Positions 14,786 to 23,797 of a DNA stretch of 64,000 bases are shown piece after piece. The translations under genes were made by a program, and so were the position numbers. Every line of letters begins with the position of its first letter. Position 1 is the stretch's first letter. This DNA comes from SB11 sp943370295 (GTDB lineage: Bacteria > Bacteroidota > Bacteroidia > UBA8524): the NCBI GenBank assembly GCA_943370295.1, contig CALRQL020000004.1, positions 186,001 to 250,000 on the forward strand, in the 5' to 3' direction. The notes under the pieces were generated by a model. The model ran no database searches. It was not told where the DNA came from and saw only the letters and a list, made by a program, of their open reading frames with translations.

Positions 14786-15454
14786 ATGCTTGAAATAATA
14801 ACTACCACCGATGGTTCGTCAAGTTTGTACAACTCTTATTTTGACGAAACCTTTCATTCTCGTAACGGTGCACTGGCCGAATCGATGCATGTTTATATCG
14901 ACGCAGGGTATAATTATTTAAGACAACGGGGCGACGCAGAAATAAACATTTTTGAGATGGGCTTGGGGAGCGGTTTAAATGCAATACTTACATTTAAACA
15001 ATGGAAGCAACTTGGTAAAAGTACAGTAAATTACAAGGCTATTGAAAAGTATCCTGTGCCTGTTGAAGTTGCTTCAAAGTTGAATTATAACGGAATTACT
15101 GATGTACCTGAAACTGCCGATGCTTATTTGGCCGTGCATACCTACCCGTGGGATAGTATGTGTAGTTTGGCAGCCGGTTTTAACCTAATGAAAATTGAGG
15201 CGGATATTATGACGTATGAGCATACAAGCAGTTATAATTTAGTTTATTACGATGCTTTTGCACCCTCTAAACAGGCAGAGGTGTGGCAGTACGAAATACT
15301 TGAACGTCTGGTAGATGCAATGGATAGTGGCGGGGTGTTAGTTACCTATTGTGCCAAGGGTGCTTTTAAACGTATGCTAAAAACATTTGGGTTGCATATT
15401 GAAGTGTTACCTGGTCCGTTAGGTAAAAAACAAATAACCCGGGCGCACAAGTAA
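14786..15454 (+). CDS. mnmD: MnmD-like tRNA U34 methyltransferase
   Basis: 222 residues matching the MnmC methyltransferase domain found alone (MnmD). It uses S-adenosylmethionine to finish the methylaminomethyl group on tRNA wobble uridine. Visible are GSSSLYNSYFDETFHSRNGA (about 10-29), the SAM loop FEMGLGSGLNA, and YYDAFAPSKQAEVWQ followed by GGVLVTYCAKGAFKRMLK. The oxidase half of fused MnmC is absent, as in many Bacteroidota, so the substrate would come from another route. ATG at 14786 fits the family start. A single gene between the divergent NAD(P)-binding gene and the SRPBCC protein. Confidence 0.88.
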   Translation: MLEIITTTDGSSSLYNSYFDETFHSRNGALAESMHVYIDAGYNYLRQRGDAEINIFEMGLGSGLNAILTFKQWKQLGKSTVNYKAIEKYPVPVEVASKLNYNGITDVPETADAYLAVHTYPWDSMCSLAAGFNLMKIEADIMTYEHTSSYNLVYYDAFAPSKQAEVWQYEILERLVDAMDSGGVLVTYCAKGAFKRMLKTFGLHIEVLPGPLGKKQITRAHK

Positions 15455-15571
15455 CCAAAATACTATACACCCATTGGTACAAGGGGGTAAAAAGTTTTTT
15501 TGCATTTAGATTTAATATATATATTCGACGGTAGAATATTAACTACCGAAAAACTAAACACACACGCAAGC

Positions 15572-16192
15572 ATGAAAGTTCTAAAAGCAGTATTTATCAT
15601 CCTTATTGTTTTAGCAGCCTTACTAGTAATAGTGGGCTTGTTTATGCCTTCAAAATTCAGCACTGAGCGTTCATTAGTAATTAATGCGCCCCAAGAGCAA
15701 ATTTTTGAGCAAATAAATAATCTTAAGAACTGGAATAATTGGAATGCGTGGAACAGGACTGACCCAAACTGGCAGGTAACATACAGCGAAGCACTTTCAG
15801 GCGTTGGAGCCTCATACTCTTGGGTAAGTCAAAACGAACAGATTGGTACGGGCAAAGTTACTATTACCAAATCAGAACCGATGGCTGTTGTTGATGGTAC
15901 TATGGAGTTTGAAGGAATGAATCCGGCAAAAATTTATCACAAACTTGAACCCCAAGAAGGTGGAATAAAAGTTACAATGGGAATAGAATCAGAGTTGGGT
16001 AATAATATCCTTATTAAATATATGTTTGGTTTATGGGGTGATAAATTGGTAGGCGGTAACTACGAGAAATCGTTGCAAGCACTGAGCGATTACTTAAAAG
16101 CCAATCCACCCGCACCACAAACCCCGGCTGAGCCTGCTGCTAATGATACAACTCACAACCACGATAGCACGGCCACTCATGCCTCACATTAA
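15572..16192 (+). CDS. Membrane-anchored SRPBCC family protein
   Basis: 206 residues. One N-terminal membrane helix (KAVFIILIVLAALLVIVGLF) is followed by a polyketide-cyclase/START-like domain (ERSLVINAPQEQIFEQINNL, NWNNWNAW, GKVTITKSEP) and a disordered Pro/Ala/His-rich tail ending in several His residues. Function unknown; close paralogues in Bacteroidota are simply called SRPBCC proteins. The frame opens at 15500, but the first 24 residues are non-conserved and ATG at 15572 puts the membrane helix at the N-terminus as expected. The gene ends before a hairpin shared with the convergent transporter. Confidence 0.83.
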   Translation: MKVLKAVFIILIVLAALLVIVGLFMPSKFSTERSLVINAPQEQIFEQINNLKNWNNWNAWNRTDPNWQVTYSEALSGVGASYSWVSQNEQIGTGKVTITKSEPMAVVDGTMEFEGMNPAKIYHKLEPQEGGIKVTMGIESELGNNILIKYMFGLWGDKLVGGNYEKSLQALSDYLKANPPAPQTPAEPAANDTTHNHDSTATHASH

Positions 16193-16218
16193 TACAAAGT
16201 TGATTTATGCCTATAATT

Positions 16219-16245
16219 AAAAAAGCCGCTTATTGCGGCTTTTTT
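16219..16245. terminator. Bidirectional terminator overlapping the end of a coding sequence
   Basis: AAAAAAGCCGC (16219-16229), loop TTATT, GCGGCTTTTTT (16235-16245). The loop holds the stop codon of the minus-strand EamA gene (TTA at 16230-16232) and one arm encodes its last residues KKPQ. Confidence 0.9.
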
Positions 16246-17132
16246 GCTGTATTAATGCCGTTGTTTACCAAATACACCCCTGCAAGTGTAAGCACAGTTG
16301 AGATGGCTATTTTAAAGGTAAGTTGTTCATTAAGAAAATACCAGCCTAAAAATACCGCTACAATGGTATTAATATGTGAATACATTGATACTGTTGTGGC
16401 TGGCAGTTTATTTAATACATACATAAAAGAGCCATAAGCCACTATTGAGCCAAATATAATAAGGTATGCAAGCGCCCAAAGTGCATTATTTGTTACAACG
16501 TTTAGTTTTGAAAACTCACCCGAAAAAAAGGCAAACGGTAGCAAAAACAACCCGGCAGTAACCATTTGCCAACCTGAAAACTGTAGAGAGTGAAGCGTAA
16601 TGGTTGCCGTTTTGCGATACACCGCACCGTAACCCCAGCAAACTATTGCAATAAACATTGCCAGCAGGCTCCATCTAAAATCCTCGCTTTTCAGCAGATC
16701 AAGCTTTTCATAAAAAATAAGTATTTGCCCCACAAAGCCAAGCAGAATACCTGTAATTACCTTAGCATTAGGCTTGCTTTGCCCCAATGCCCAACTAAAA
16801 AAGAAAACCGCAAACGGAAAAGTAGCGCTGATAATGGCAGTAAGTCCGCTGCTAACAAATTGTTGAGCCCAAACCAATAATCCATTTCCAATACCCAACA
16901 TAAGCAACGACATTATTATAATATGCTTAAACTGGTCTTTGGGCGGAAGCGGGTATTTGCGTATAAAAAAGTACGTAAGTATTAACGAGCCGGCTATCAA
17001 ATGCCTTAACCCTGCAAACAAAATAGGGGGGAAGCTTTTTATGCCTACCCCGATAGCCAAATATGTTGTGCCCCAAAAGAAGGCTACGCATGCAAAAGCA
17101 CTCCATGCCTTTACATTATCATTAACTGCCAT
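16230..17132 (-). CDS. EamA-family (DMT) transporter
   Basis: 300 residues with ten hydrophobic segments in two homologous halves, as in drug/metabolite transporters of the EamA (RhaT-like) type. Visible are FFWGTTYLAIGVGIKSFPPI at the first helix pair, AGLRHLIAGSLIL, and the second-half signature IFGSIVAYGSFMYVLNKLPA followed by YSHINTIVAVFLGW. Most members export amino acids or related metabolites; the substrate cannot be deduced. It has a strong promoter at 17149-17179 and a C-terminus encoded within the terminator hairpin. The ATG at 17132 is the only plausible start. Confidence 0.9.
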   Translation of the reverse strand: MAVNDNVKAWSAFACVAFFWGTTYLAIGVGIKSFPPILFAGLRHLIAGSLILTYFFIRKYPLPPKDQFKHIIIMSLLMLGIGNGLLVWAQQFVSSGLTAIISATFPFAVFFFSWALGQSKPNAKVITGILLGFVGQILIFYEKLDLLKSEDFRWSLLAMFIAIVCWGYGAVYRKTATITLHSLQFSGWQMVTAGLFLLPFAFFSGEFSKLNVVTNNALWALAYLIIFGSIVAYGSFMYVLNKLPATTVSMYSHINTIVAVFLGWYFLNEQLTFKIAISTVLTLAGVYLVNNGINTAKKPQ

Positions 17133-17148
17133 TCGTGTATTAAAGGGT

Positions 17149-17179
17149 CAAAAGTAAATTTAATTTACCGTCCCTCAAA
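17149..17179 (-). promoter_or_regulatory. Promoter of the EamA transporter
   Basis: On the minus strand: -33 TTTG at 17179-17176, 19 nt, perfect -7 TACTTTTG at 17156-17149. The ATG is at 17132. Confidence 0.75.
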
Positions 17180-17210
17180 AAAACACACTAATAATACTAA
17201 CTGTTTGCCC

Positions 17211-17335
17211 TACCTTTGTAAGCTTTTTTACAATGCACAACAAGTACCATTTAGCTAAACGGTTAATTATGCGTAAAGAAAATTTAAAAAATTTATGTAG
17301 TGTGTTGTATTTGGGCAAAATAAGGCATACCTTTG
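17211..17335 (+). promoter_or_regulatory. rpsL leader: main promoter and an upstream second -7 element
   Basis: The main promoter has -33 GTTG at 17304-17307, 20 nt, and a perfect -7 TACCTTTG at 17328-17335, giving a transcript start near 17341 and a 30-nt leader before rpsL. An identical TACCTTTG occurs at 17211-17218 without a well-spaced -33; directly after it TTGTAA-GCTTTT-TTACAA (17216-17233) can fold as a hairpin. Confidence 0.7.
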
Positions 17336-17370
17336 CCGTCCTTTTAAAATAGAATAATTGTAGATAAAAT

Positions 17371-17781
17371 ATGCCAACTATACAGCAGCTGGTAAGAAAA
17401 GGCAGAAAAACCATAGAGTTTAAGAGTAAATCTCCTGCCCTAGATTCTTGCCCCCAACGCAGGGGTGTTTGTACCCGTGTTTATACCACAACTCCTAAAA
17501 AACCAAACTCGGCAATGCGTAAAGTAGCCCGTGTAAGGTTATCACATGGTAAAGAGGTTAACGCGTATATACCCGGCGAAGGACACAATTTGCAAGAGCA
17601 CTCGATAGTATTGGTACGTGGCGGTAGGGTAAAAGATCTTCCCGGTGTACGTTACCACATCGTGCGTGGCGCATTGGATACAGCCGGTGTTGAAGGCCGT
17701 AACCAACGTCGTAGTAAATACGGAACAAAGAAACCAAAACCCGGACAAGCTCCCGCAGCTAAAGGTAAAGGCAAAAAATAA
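17371..17781 (+). CDS. rpsL: 30S ribosomal protein S12
   Basis: 136 residues, decoding-centre protein. TPKKPNSAMRKVARVRL carries the conserved lysine pair (K43/K44) and RVKDLPGVRYH the second streptomycin-site loop, both in sensitive-type form. CPQRRGVCTRVYTT is intact. The C-terminus ends in a lysine-rich tail (KPKPGQAPAAKGKGKK) longer than in E. coli. It is the first gene of the 17-kb ribosomal cluster, with its own promoter and an unrelated transporter upstream; rpoBC is not adjacent. Confidence 0.98.
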   Translation: MPTIQQLVRKGRKTIEFKSKSPALDSCPQRRGVCTRVYTTTPKKPNSAMRKVARVRLSHGKEVNAYIPGEGHNLQEHSIVLVRGGRVKDLPGVRYHIVRGALDTAGVEGRNQRRSKYGTKKPKPGQAPAAKGKGKK

Positions 17782-17796
17782 TAGCACTTTAAGGCA

Positions 17797-18264
17797 ATGA
17801 GAAAAACCAAAGCGAAGAAAAGAATATTGGCGCCAGACCCCCAGTATAACGACATATTGGTGACCCGCTTTATAAACAATATGATGTATGATGGCAAGAA
17901 ACAACTTGCTTTTGCATTGTTTTATAAAGCTTTAGAAATTGTTGAAGGCAAAATTCAAGAGAGGGGTATCGACGTATGGAAGAAAGCCCTAAACAACGTA
18001 ATGCCGTCAGTAGAAGTTAAAGCCCGCAGGGTGGGTGGTGCTACATTCCAAATTCCTATTGAAGTGCCCGCAGAAAGGAAAATAGTGCAAGGCATGAAGT
18101 GGATGATTGAGTACTCACGCAAACGCAACGAGAAATCATATCCCGAAAAATTAGCTGCTGAAATTATTGCCGCTTCAAAAGGTGAAGGTGCTTCAGTGAA
18201 GAAAAGGGACGACACACACCGTATGGCTGAAGCAAACAAAGCTTTCTCACATTTCAGGGTGTAA
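17797..18264 (+). CDS. rpsG: 30S ribosomal protein S7
   Basis: 155 residues; nucleates assembly of the 30S head. Motifs MRKTKAKKRILAPDPQYND at the start, RRVGGATFQIPIEV in the middle and the C-terminal DDTHRMAEANKAFSHFRV are typical. It begins 15 nt after rpsL and has no evident Shine-Dalgarno site. Length matches the family. Confidence 0.98.
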   Translation: MRKTKAKKRILAPDPQYNDILVTRFINNMMYDGKKQLAFALFYKALEIVEGKIQERGIDVWKKALNNVMPSVEVKARRVGGATFQIPIEVPAERKIVQGMKWMIEYSRKRNEKSYPEKLAAEIIAASKGEGASVKKRDDTHRMAEANKAFSHFRV

Positions 18265-18308
18265 GATATTTAGTAACAAGAAAAATTAAAATACAACAAT
18301 AAAAATTT

Positions 18309-20417
18309 ATGTCACGCGACTTAAAATACGTTAGGAACATCGGTATCGCTGCTCACATTGATGCCGGTAAAACAACTACTACAGAACGTATTTTGTATTA
18401 TGCCGGTGTAAACCACAAGATTGGTGAAGTACACGATGGCGCAGCCACTATGGACTGGATGGTACAAGAACAAGAAAGAGGTATCACCATTACTTCGGCT
18501 GCTACTACTGTATTTTGGAACTACCTTGACAACAAATACCAAATTAACATTATCGATACTCCCGGTCACGTGGATTTTACCGTTGAGGTAAACCGCTCAC
18601 TTAGGGTATTGGATGGTTTGGTGTTTTTGTTTAGCGCAGTTGATGGTGTTGAGCCTCAATCTGAAACTAACTGGCGTTTGGCTAACAACTACAACGTTGC
18701 CCGTATCGGTTTCGTAAACAAAATGGACCGTGCCGGTGCTGACTTTTTAGCAGTTGTAAAGCAAGTTCGTGACATGTTGGGTAGCAATGCAATTCCTTTG
18801 CAATTACCCATCGGTGCTGAAGACGAGTTTACAGGTGTTGTTGATTTGATCAACTTCCGTGGTATGGTGTGGAACGAACACGACAAAGGTATGACCTATG
18901 AAGTAGTTCCTATCCCTGCTGATATGGTAGATGAAGCTACAGAATGGCGCGAAAAATTATTGGAAGCCGTATCAGAATACGACGACCGTTTGATGGAGAA
19001 ATTCTTTGATGATCCTACATCAATCACCGAGCGTGAAATTTTGGATGCTCTTCGTAAAGCTACTCTAGATATGAAAATCGTTCCTATGGTGTGCGGTTCA
19101 TCATTCAAAAACAAAGGTGTGCAAACAATGCTTGACCTTGTTATGGAATTGATGCCAAGCCCACTTGATAGGGATAACGTTAAAGGTACTGACCCTGATA
19201 CCGGTGCTGAAATTTCGTTTAAGCCTAGCGAAAGCGAACCATTCTCAGCACTAGCGTTCAAAATTGCCACTGACCCTTATGTAGGCCGTTTGTGCTTCAT
19301 TCGTGTGTACTCTGGTGTTTTGACTGCCGGGTCATACGTTTACAACACTCGTTCAGGTAACAAAGAGCGTATTTCACGTATATTCCAAATGCACGCCAAC
19401 AAACAAAACCCTATCGATAAATTGGGTGCTGGTGATATTGGTGCTGCTGTTGGTTTTAAAGATATCAAAACAGGTGATACTCTTTGCGACGAAAGCCGCA
19501 AAATTGTATTGGAAGCAATGGATTTCCCAGAGCCTGTTATCGGGTTGGCTATTGAGCCTAAAACTCAGGCCGACGTTGATAAATTAGGTGTGGCTTTGGC
19601 TAAACTAACTGAAGAAGATCCTACTTTCCGTGCACAAACCGATCAAGATACTGGTCAAACCATCGTATCAGGTATGGGTGAATTGCACTTGGAAATTATC
19701 CTTGACCGTTTGAAACGTGAATTTAAAGTTGAATGTAACCAAGGTGCCCCTCAGGTAGCTTACAAAGAAGCTATCACAGGAAAGTACACTCACCGCGAAG
19801 TTTATAAAAAGCAATCAGGTGGTCGTGGTAAATTCGCTGATATCATGTTTGAAGTGATGCCTGCTGATGCTGATCACAAAGGCGGTTTGCAATTTGTAAA
19901 CGAAATCGTTGGTGGTTCTATCCCCAAAGAATTTATACCCGCAGTACAAAAAGGTTTTGCTGCAGCAATGTCAAATGGTGTATTAGCAGGGTACCCTGTA
20001 GATAGCCTTAAAGTTCGCTTGTTTGACGGTTCATTCCACGCAGTTGACTCGGATTCGTTGTCATTTGAATTGGCAGCAAAAATGGGTTACAAAGAAGCGT
20101 GTGCCAAAGCTAAACCCGTACTACTTGAGCCCATAATGAAGTTGGAAGTAATTACTCCCGAAGAATACATGGGTGATGTAATGGGTGATTTGAACAAACG
20201 CCGCGGACAAATGGAAGGTGTTGATACCCGTGCCGGTGCACAGGTTATCAAAGCTAAAGTGCCTCTTTCAGAAATGTTTGGTTACGTAACAACTTTGCGT
20301 ACCATCACTTCAGGTCGTGCTACCTCTACTATGGAGTTCTCACATTATGATGAAGCTCCTCGTAACGTAACTGAGGAAGTATTGGCAAAAGTTAAAGGAA
20401 AATCAGTAAACGCTTAA
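18309..20417 (+). CDS. fusA: Elongation factor G
   Basis: 702 residues, GTP-driven translocase. The P-loop AHIDAGKTT (15-23), switch II DTPGHVDFT, NKMD and the domain IV loop region are all present; GRGKFADIMFEVMP and the C-terminal EFSHYDEAPRNV are typical. It sits between rpsG and rpsJ. No tuf gene follows, unlike the classic str operon, so tuf must be elsewhere. Well expressed by its codon use (many favoured GGT, GAA and AAA codons). Confidence 0.98.
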   Translation: MSRDLKYVRNIGIAAHIDAGKTTTTERILYYAGVNHKIGEVHDGAATMDWMVQEQERGITITSAATTVFWNYLDNKYQINIIDTPGHVDFTVEVNRSLRVLDGLVFLFSAVDGVEPQSETNWRLANNYNVARIGFVNKMDRAGADFLAVVKQVRDMLGSNAIPLQLPIGAEDEFTGVVDLINFRGMVWNEHDKGMTYEVVPIPADMVDEATEWREKLLEAVSEYDDRLMEKFFDDPTSITEREILDALRKATLDMKIVPMVCGSSFKNKGVQTMLDLVMELMPSPLDRDNVKGTDPDTGAEISFKPSESEPFSALAFKIATDPYVGRLCFIRVYSGVLTAGSYVYNTRSGNKERISRIFQMHANKQNPIDKLGAGDIGAAVGFKDIKTGDTLCDESRKIVLEAMDFPEPVIGLAIEPKTQADVDKLGVALAKLTEEDPTFRAQTDQDTGQTIVSGMGELHLEIILDRLKREFKVECNQGAPQVAYKEAITGKYTHREVYKKQSGGRGKFADIMFEVMPADADHKGGLQFVNEIVGGSIPKEFIPAVQKGFAAAMSNGVLAGYPVDSLKVRLFDGSFHAVDSDSLSFELAAKMGYKEACAKAKPVLLEPIMKLEVITPEEYMGDVMGDLNKRRGQMEGVDTRAGAQVIKAKVPLSEMFGYVTTLRTITSGRATSTMEFSHYDEAPRNVTEEVLAKVKGKSVNA

Positions 20418-20433
20418 TAAGCTTAGTATAACA

Positions 20434-20742
20434 ATGGTAAGCCAAAAGATAAGAATAAAGTTAAAATCATACGACTACAACCTGGTGGATAAGTCGGCTG
20501 AAAAAATCGTGAAGACGGTTAAGAGCACAGGCGCTGTAGTTAGCGGGCCAATACCCCTTCCTACCGAAAAGAAAATATTTACTGTGCTACGCTCTCCCCA
20601 CGTAAACAAAAAAGCGCGCGAACAATTTCAAGTATGCTCTTACAAAAGGTTGCTTGATATTTACAGCTCAACCGCAAAAACTGTAGATGCCCTGATGAAG
20701 TTAGAACTTCCCAGCGGTGTAGATGTGGAAATTAAAGTTTGA
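20434..20742 (+). CDS. rpsJ: 30S ribosomal protein S10
   Basis: 102 residues; 30S head protein and NusE in antitermination. IRIKLKSYDYNLVDKSAEKI, GPIPLPTEKKIFTVLRSPHV and KKAREQFQVCSYKRLLDIYS are hallmarks. It directly follows fusA after 16 nt, fusing the str and S10 operons into one run. The stop is 7 nt before the rplC ATG. Confidence 0.98.
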   Translation: MVSQKIRIKLKSYDYNLVDKSAEKIVKTVKSTGAVVSGPIPLPTEKKIFTVLRSPHVNKKAREQFQVCSYKRLLDIYSSTAKTVDALMKLELPSGVDVEIKV

Positions 20743-20749
20743 TAGCACA

Positions 20750-21379
20750 ATGTTAGGACTAATAGGAAAAAAAGTAGGAATGACCAGCATTTTTACCGAA
20801 GATGGTAAAAATGTAGCTTGTACAGTAATTGAGGCTGGCCCTTGCGTAGTAACTCAGGTGAAAAGCAAAGAAACCGACGGTTATAACGCAGTACAAATGG
20901 CTTATGGCGAGAAAAACGAAAAGCACACTACCAAGGCTATGCAAGGCCACTTTAAAAAAGCAGGTACTACGCCAAAAGCAAAACTTGCTGAATTTAAAGG
21001 AATTGACAAAGACCTTGAGCATGATATGAAACCCGGTGAAGTACTTACCGTTGATATTTTTCACGAAGGTGAATTTGTTGACGTAATCGGTACCTCTAAA
21101 GGTAAAGGTTTCCAAGGTGTTGTTAAACGCCACGGATTTAGCGGGGTTGGTATGGCTACTCACGGTCAGCACAACAGGTTGCGTGCTCCCGGTTCATTGG
21201 GTGCATCATCGTTCCCTTCAAAAGTATTCAAGGGTATGCGCATGGCAGGCCGCACAGGTGGCAGCAGGGTATTGAGCATTAACCTTGTTGTAGTGAAAGT
21301 AATTAAAGAACATAACCTATTGGTACTTAAGGGTACAGTGCCCGGTGCCAAAGGTTCATACGTAATTGTAGAGAGATAA
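20750..21379 (+). CDS. rplC: 50S ribosomal protein L3
   Basis: 209 residues from MLGLIGKKVGMTSIF. GKGFQGVVKRHGFSGVGMAT with the conserved glutamine-region loop, and PGSLGASSFPSKVFKGMRMA, identify L3, which organises the peptidyl-transferase entry. An in-frame ATG at 20723 would overlap rpsJ by 20 nt and adds a non-conserved leader; 20750 is the family start. Followed by rplD after 1 nt. Confidence 0.97.
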   Translation: MLGLIGKKVGMTSIFTEDGKNVACTVIEAGPCVVTQVKSKETDGYNAVQMAYGEKNEKHTTKAMQGHFKKAGTTPKAKLAEFKGIDKDLEHDMKPGEVLTVDIFHEGEFVDVIGTSKGKGFQGVVKRHGFSGVGMATHGQHNRLRAPGSLGASSFPSKVFKGMRMAGRTGGSRVLSINLVVVKVIKEHNLLVLKGTVPGAKGSYVIVER

Positions 21380-21380
21380 A

Positions 21381-22013
21381 ATGGAACTTAGTGTATTAAA
21401 CATACAAGGTGCAGATACCGGAAGAAAAGTTGTACTAAGCGACGCTATTTTCGGTATAGAGCCAAACGATCACGCTATATACTTAGACGTGAAGCAGTTT
21501 TTGGCTAACCAACGCCAAGGAACACACAAAACCAAAGAGCGTTGGGAAATTAACCGCACTACCAAAAAGCTTAAAAGGCAAAAAGGTACAGGCGGAGCCC
21601 GTGCGGGTAGTATGAAATCTCCATTGTTTCGTGGTGGTGGACGTATTTTCGGTCCTAAACCTCGCGACTACGGTTTCAAACTAAACAAAAAAGTTAAACA
21701 ATTGGCTCGTAAGTCAGCATTAGCTCACAAAGCTAAGTTGAATGAGATTGTAGTAGTTGAAGATTTCAACCTACAAAACCCAAAGACTAAAGATTTTGTA
21801 AACATTCTTGCAAATCTTAAGCTAGCCGATAAAAAAGCTGTTTTTGTTCTACCTGAGGTAAACAATAATGTAGTTCTTTCAAGCCGTAACATACCCAACT
21901 CTAAAGTGGTATTAGCTTCTGATTTGAACACATACAGCATATTGGACAACCAAAGCCTTGTGCTGGCTGAAAACTCAGTAAAAGTTTTGGAAAATATACT
22001 TAGCAGTAAATAA
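21381..22013 (+). CDS. rplD: 50S ribosomal protein L4
   Basis: 210 residues; lines the exit tunnel. QGTHKTKERWEINRTTKKLK and RQKGTGGARAGSMKSPLFRG with the extended tunnel loop (GGGRIFGPKPRDY) are diagnostic. One nt separates it from rplC. In E. coli L4 represses the S10 operon through its leader; the rpsJ start here has almost no leader, so that mechanism is unlikely. Confidence 0.97.
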   Translation: MELSVLNIQGADTGRKVVLSDAIFGIEPNDHAIYLDVKQFLANQRQGTHKTKERWEINRTTKKLKRQKGTGGARAGSMKSPLFRGGGRIFGPKPRDYGFKLNKKVKQLARKSALAHKAKLNEIVVVEDFNLQNPKTKDFVNILANLKLADKKAVFVLPEVNNNVVLSSRNIPNSKVVLASDLNTYSILDNQSLVLAENSVKVLENILSSK

Positions 22014-22027
22014 TTGGAGGAAAGAAC

Positions 22028-22321
22028 ATGAGCAGTATATTAAAAAAGCCCCTGATTACAGAAAAAAGCCAGGTTGCTACCGATAAGCTTAAGAAATATG
22101 GTTTTGTAGTTGAAAAACAAGCTACTAAAGACCAAATCAAAGCTGAAATTGAAAAATTGTACAGTGTTGAGGTTGAAGCCGTAAACACTATGATATATGC
22201 AGGCAAAGCAAAAGCCAAATACACCAAAAAAGGTGTTTTTGCCGGGCGCACTCCTGCCTTTAAAAAAGCATTTGTTACACTTAAAGAGGGTCAACATATC
22301 GACTTCTTTGAAAACGTATAA
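22028..22321 (+). CDS. rplW: 50S ribosomal protein L23
   Basis: 97 residues; exit-site protein that docks trigger factor and the signal recognition particle. LKKPLITEKSQVATDKLKKY at the start and VNTMIYAGKAKAKYTKKGVF are typical. GGAGG at 22016-22020, 7 nt before the ATG, is a genuine Shine-Dalgarno site, which most genes here lack. Confidence 0.97.
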   Translation: MSSILKKPLITEKSQVATDKLKKYGFVVEKQATKDQIKAEIEKLYSVEVEAVNTMIYAGKAKAKYTKKGVFAGRTPAFKKAFVTLKEGQHIDFFENV

Positions 22322-22326
22322 GTAAG

Positions 22327-23154
22327 ATGGCAGTAAAGAGATTAAGCCCCGTAACCCCCGGTACCCGTTTTAGGGTAGCTAACGCTTTCAGCGAGCTTAC
22401 TACAGGAAACAATCCTGAGAAAAGCCTGATTGCTCCCAAAAAATCATCGGGCGGTCGTAACAATCAAGGTAAGATGACCATGCGCTATATGGGTGGTGGT
22501 CACAAACAAAAGTATAGGATAATTGATTTTAAACGCGATAAACAAAACATTGCTGCTGAAGTAATGACGGTTGAGTATGATCCAAACCGTACTTGTTTTA
22601 TCTCTCTAGTTCAATATGCCGATGGCGAAAAACGTTACATCATTGCCCCTAAAGGTATTGTTGTAGGCCAAAAAGTAAATGCTGGCCGTGGCGTATCACC
22701 TGATACCGGTAACACCCTATATATCGAAGAAATTCCTCTTGGTAGCACAATTCACAACATTGAGTTGCGCCCTGGCCAAGGAGCTAAAATATGCCGCAGC
22801 GCAGGCTCATCAGCCCAACTATTGGCACGTGATGGTAAATATGCTACTATCAAATTACCTTCAGGCGAAACCCGCATGATATTGGTAGCTTGTATGGCAA
22901 CCATTGGTTCAGTATCAAACCCTGACCACAACCAAGTGGTATTAGGTAAAGCTGGTCGCAAACGTTGGTTAGGCCGTCGTCCTCGTAACCGAGGCGTATC
23001 TATGAACCCTGTTGATCACCCAATGGGTGGTGGTGAAGGTAGGGCTTCAGGTGGTCACCCACGTTCACGCAAAGGCTTGTTAGCTAAGGGTTATAAGACA
23101 CGTCATCCCAAAAAGGCGTCAAGTAAATACATTTTAGAAAGAAGAAAGAAATAA
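22327..23154 (+). CDS. rplB: 50S ribosomal protein L2
   Basis: 275 residues; peptidyl-transferase and intersubunit-bridge protein. GRNNQGKMTMRYMGGGHKQK, NIELRPGQGAKICRSAGSSA and the C-terminal MNPVDHPMGGGEGRASGGHP, which holds the histidine near the active centre, are all intact. Five nt after rplW. Confidence 0.98.
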   Translation: MAVKRLSPVTPGTRFRVANAFSELTTGNNPEKSLIAPKKSSGGRNNQGKMTMRYMGGGHKQKYRIIDFKRDKQNIAAEVMTVEYDPNRTCFISLVQYADGEKRYIIAPKGIVVGQKVNAGRGVSPDTGNTLYIEEIPLGSTIHNIELRPGQGAKICRSAGSSAQLLARDGKYATIKLPSGETRMILVACMATIGSVSNPDHNQVVLGKAGRKRWLGRRPRNRGVSMNPVDHPMGGGEGRASGGHPRSRKGLLAKGYKTRHPKKASSKYILERRKK

Positions 23155-23165
23155 GGTAATATACT

Positions 23166-23426
23166 ATGGCACGTTCACTTAAAAAAGGACCTTTTGTAGA
23201 CTGGAAATTGGAGCGCAAAGTGTTTCAAATGACAGAAGGCAAAAAGAAATCAGTAATCAAAACATGGTCTCGCCGCAGCATGATTACACCTGATTTCGTA
23301 GGCCACACTTTTGCCGTTCATAATGGCAATAAGTTTATCCCCGTATATGTTACCGAAAACATGGTAGGCCACAAGTTGGGTGAATTTGCACCCACCCGTA
23401 CATTTAAGACTCACCCTGTTAAGTAA
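23166..23426 (+). CDS. rpsS: 30S ribosomal protein S19
   Basis: 86 residues; head protein near the A-site finger. MARSLKKGPFVDWKLERKVF, KTWSRRSMITPDFVGHTFAV and HKLGEFAPTRTFKTH are diagnostic. Length and order (rplB-rpsS-rplV) are standard. Confidence 0.98.
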   Translation: MARSLKKGPFVDWKLERKVFQMTEGKKKSVIKTWSRRSMITPDFVGHTFAVHNGNKFIPVYVTENMVGHKLGEFAPTRTFKTHPVK

Positions 23427-23445
23427 TAAATAGCAAGACAAACCA

Positions 23446-23796
23446 ATGGAAGCAGTAGCAAAATTGAATAATTGCCCAGTATCACCCCGTAAAATGAGGT
23501 TGCTTGCCAACCAAATCAGGGGGATGCAGGTTGAGAAGGCGCTAAACACCTTGAAATTCAACCAAAGGCGCCAATATGCCATCAGGCTAGAAAAGTTGCT
23601 TTTATCTGCAATAAACAACTGGGAAAAGAAAAACGACCGCGTTGTAGATAGCAGCCTTTTCATCAAAACCGTTTTTGTTGACGGTGGTCCGATGATGAAA
23701 CGCATAAGCCCAGCTCCTCAAGGAAGGGCATACAGGATTAGAAAAAGGTCTAATCACGTAACACTAATTGTTGATTCAAAAGAAGATAAGAACTAA
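23446..23796 (+). CDS. rplV: 50S ribosomal protein L22
   Basis: 116 residues; exit-tunnel protein and macrolide target. CPVSPRKMRLLANQIRGMQV, the helical core, and the beta-hairpin MMKRISPAPQGRAYRIRKRS are conserved without insertions or resistance-type deletions. The stop is 1 nt before the rpsC ATG. Confidence 0.97.
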   Translation: MEAVAKLNNCPVSPRKMRLLANQIRGMQVEKALNTLKFNQRRQYAIRLEKLLLSAINNWEKKNDRVVDSSLFIKTVFVDGGPMMKRISPAPQGRAYRIRKRSNHVTLIVDSKEDKN

Positions 23797-23797
23797 T

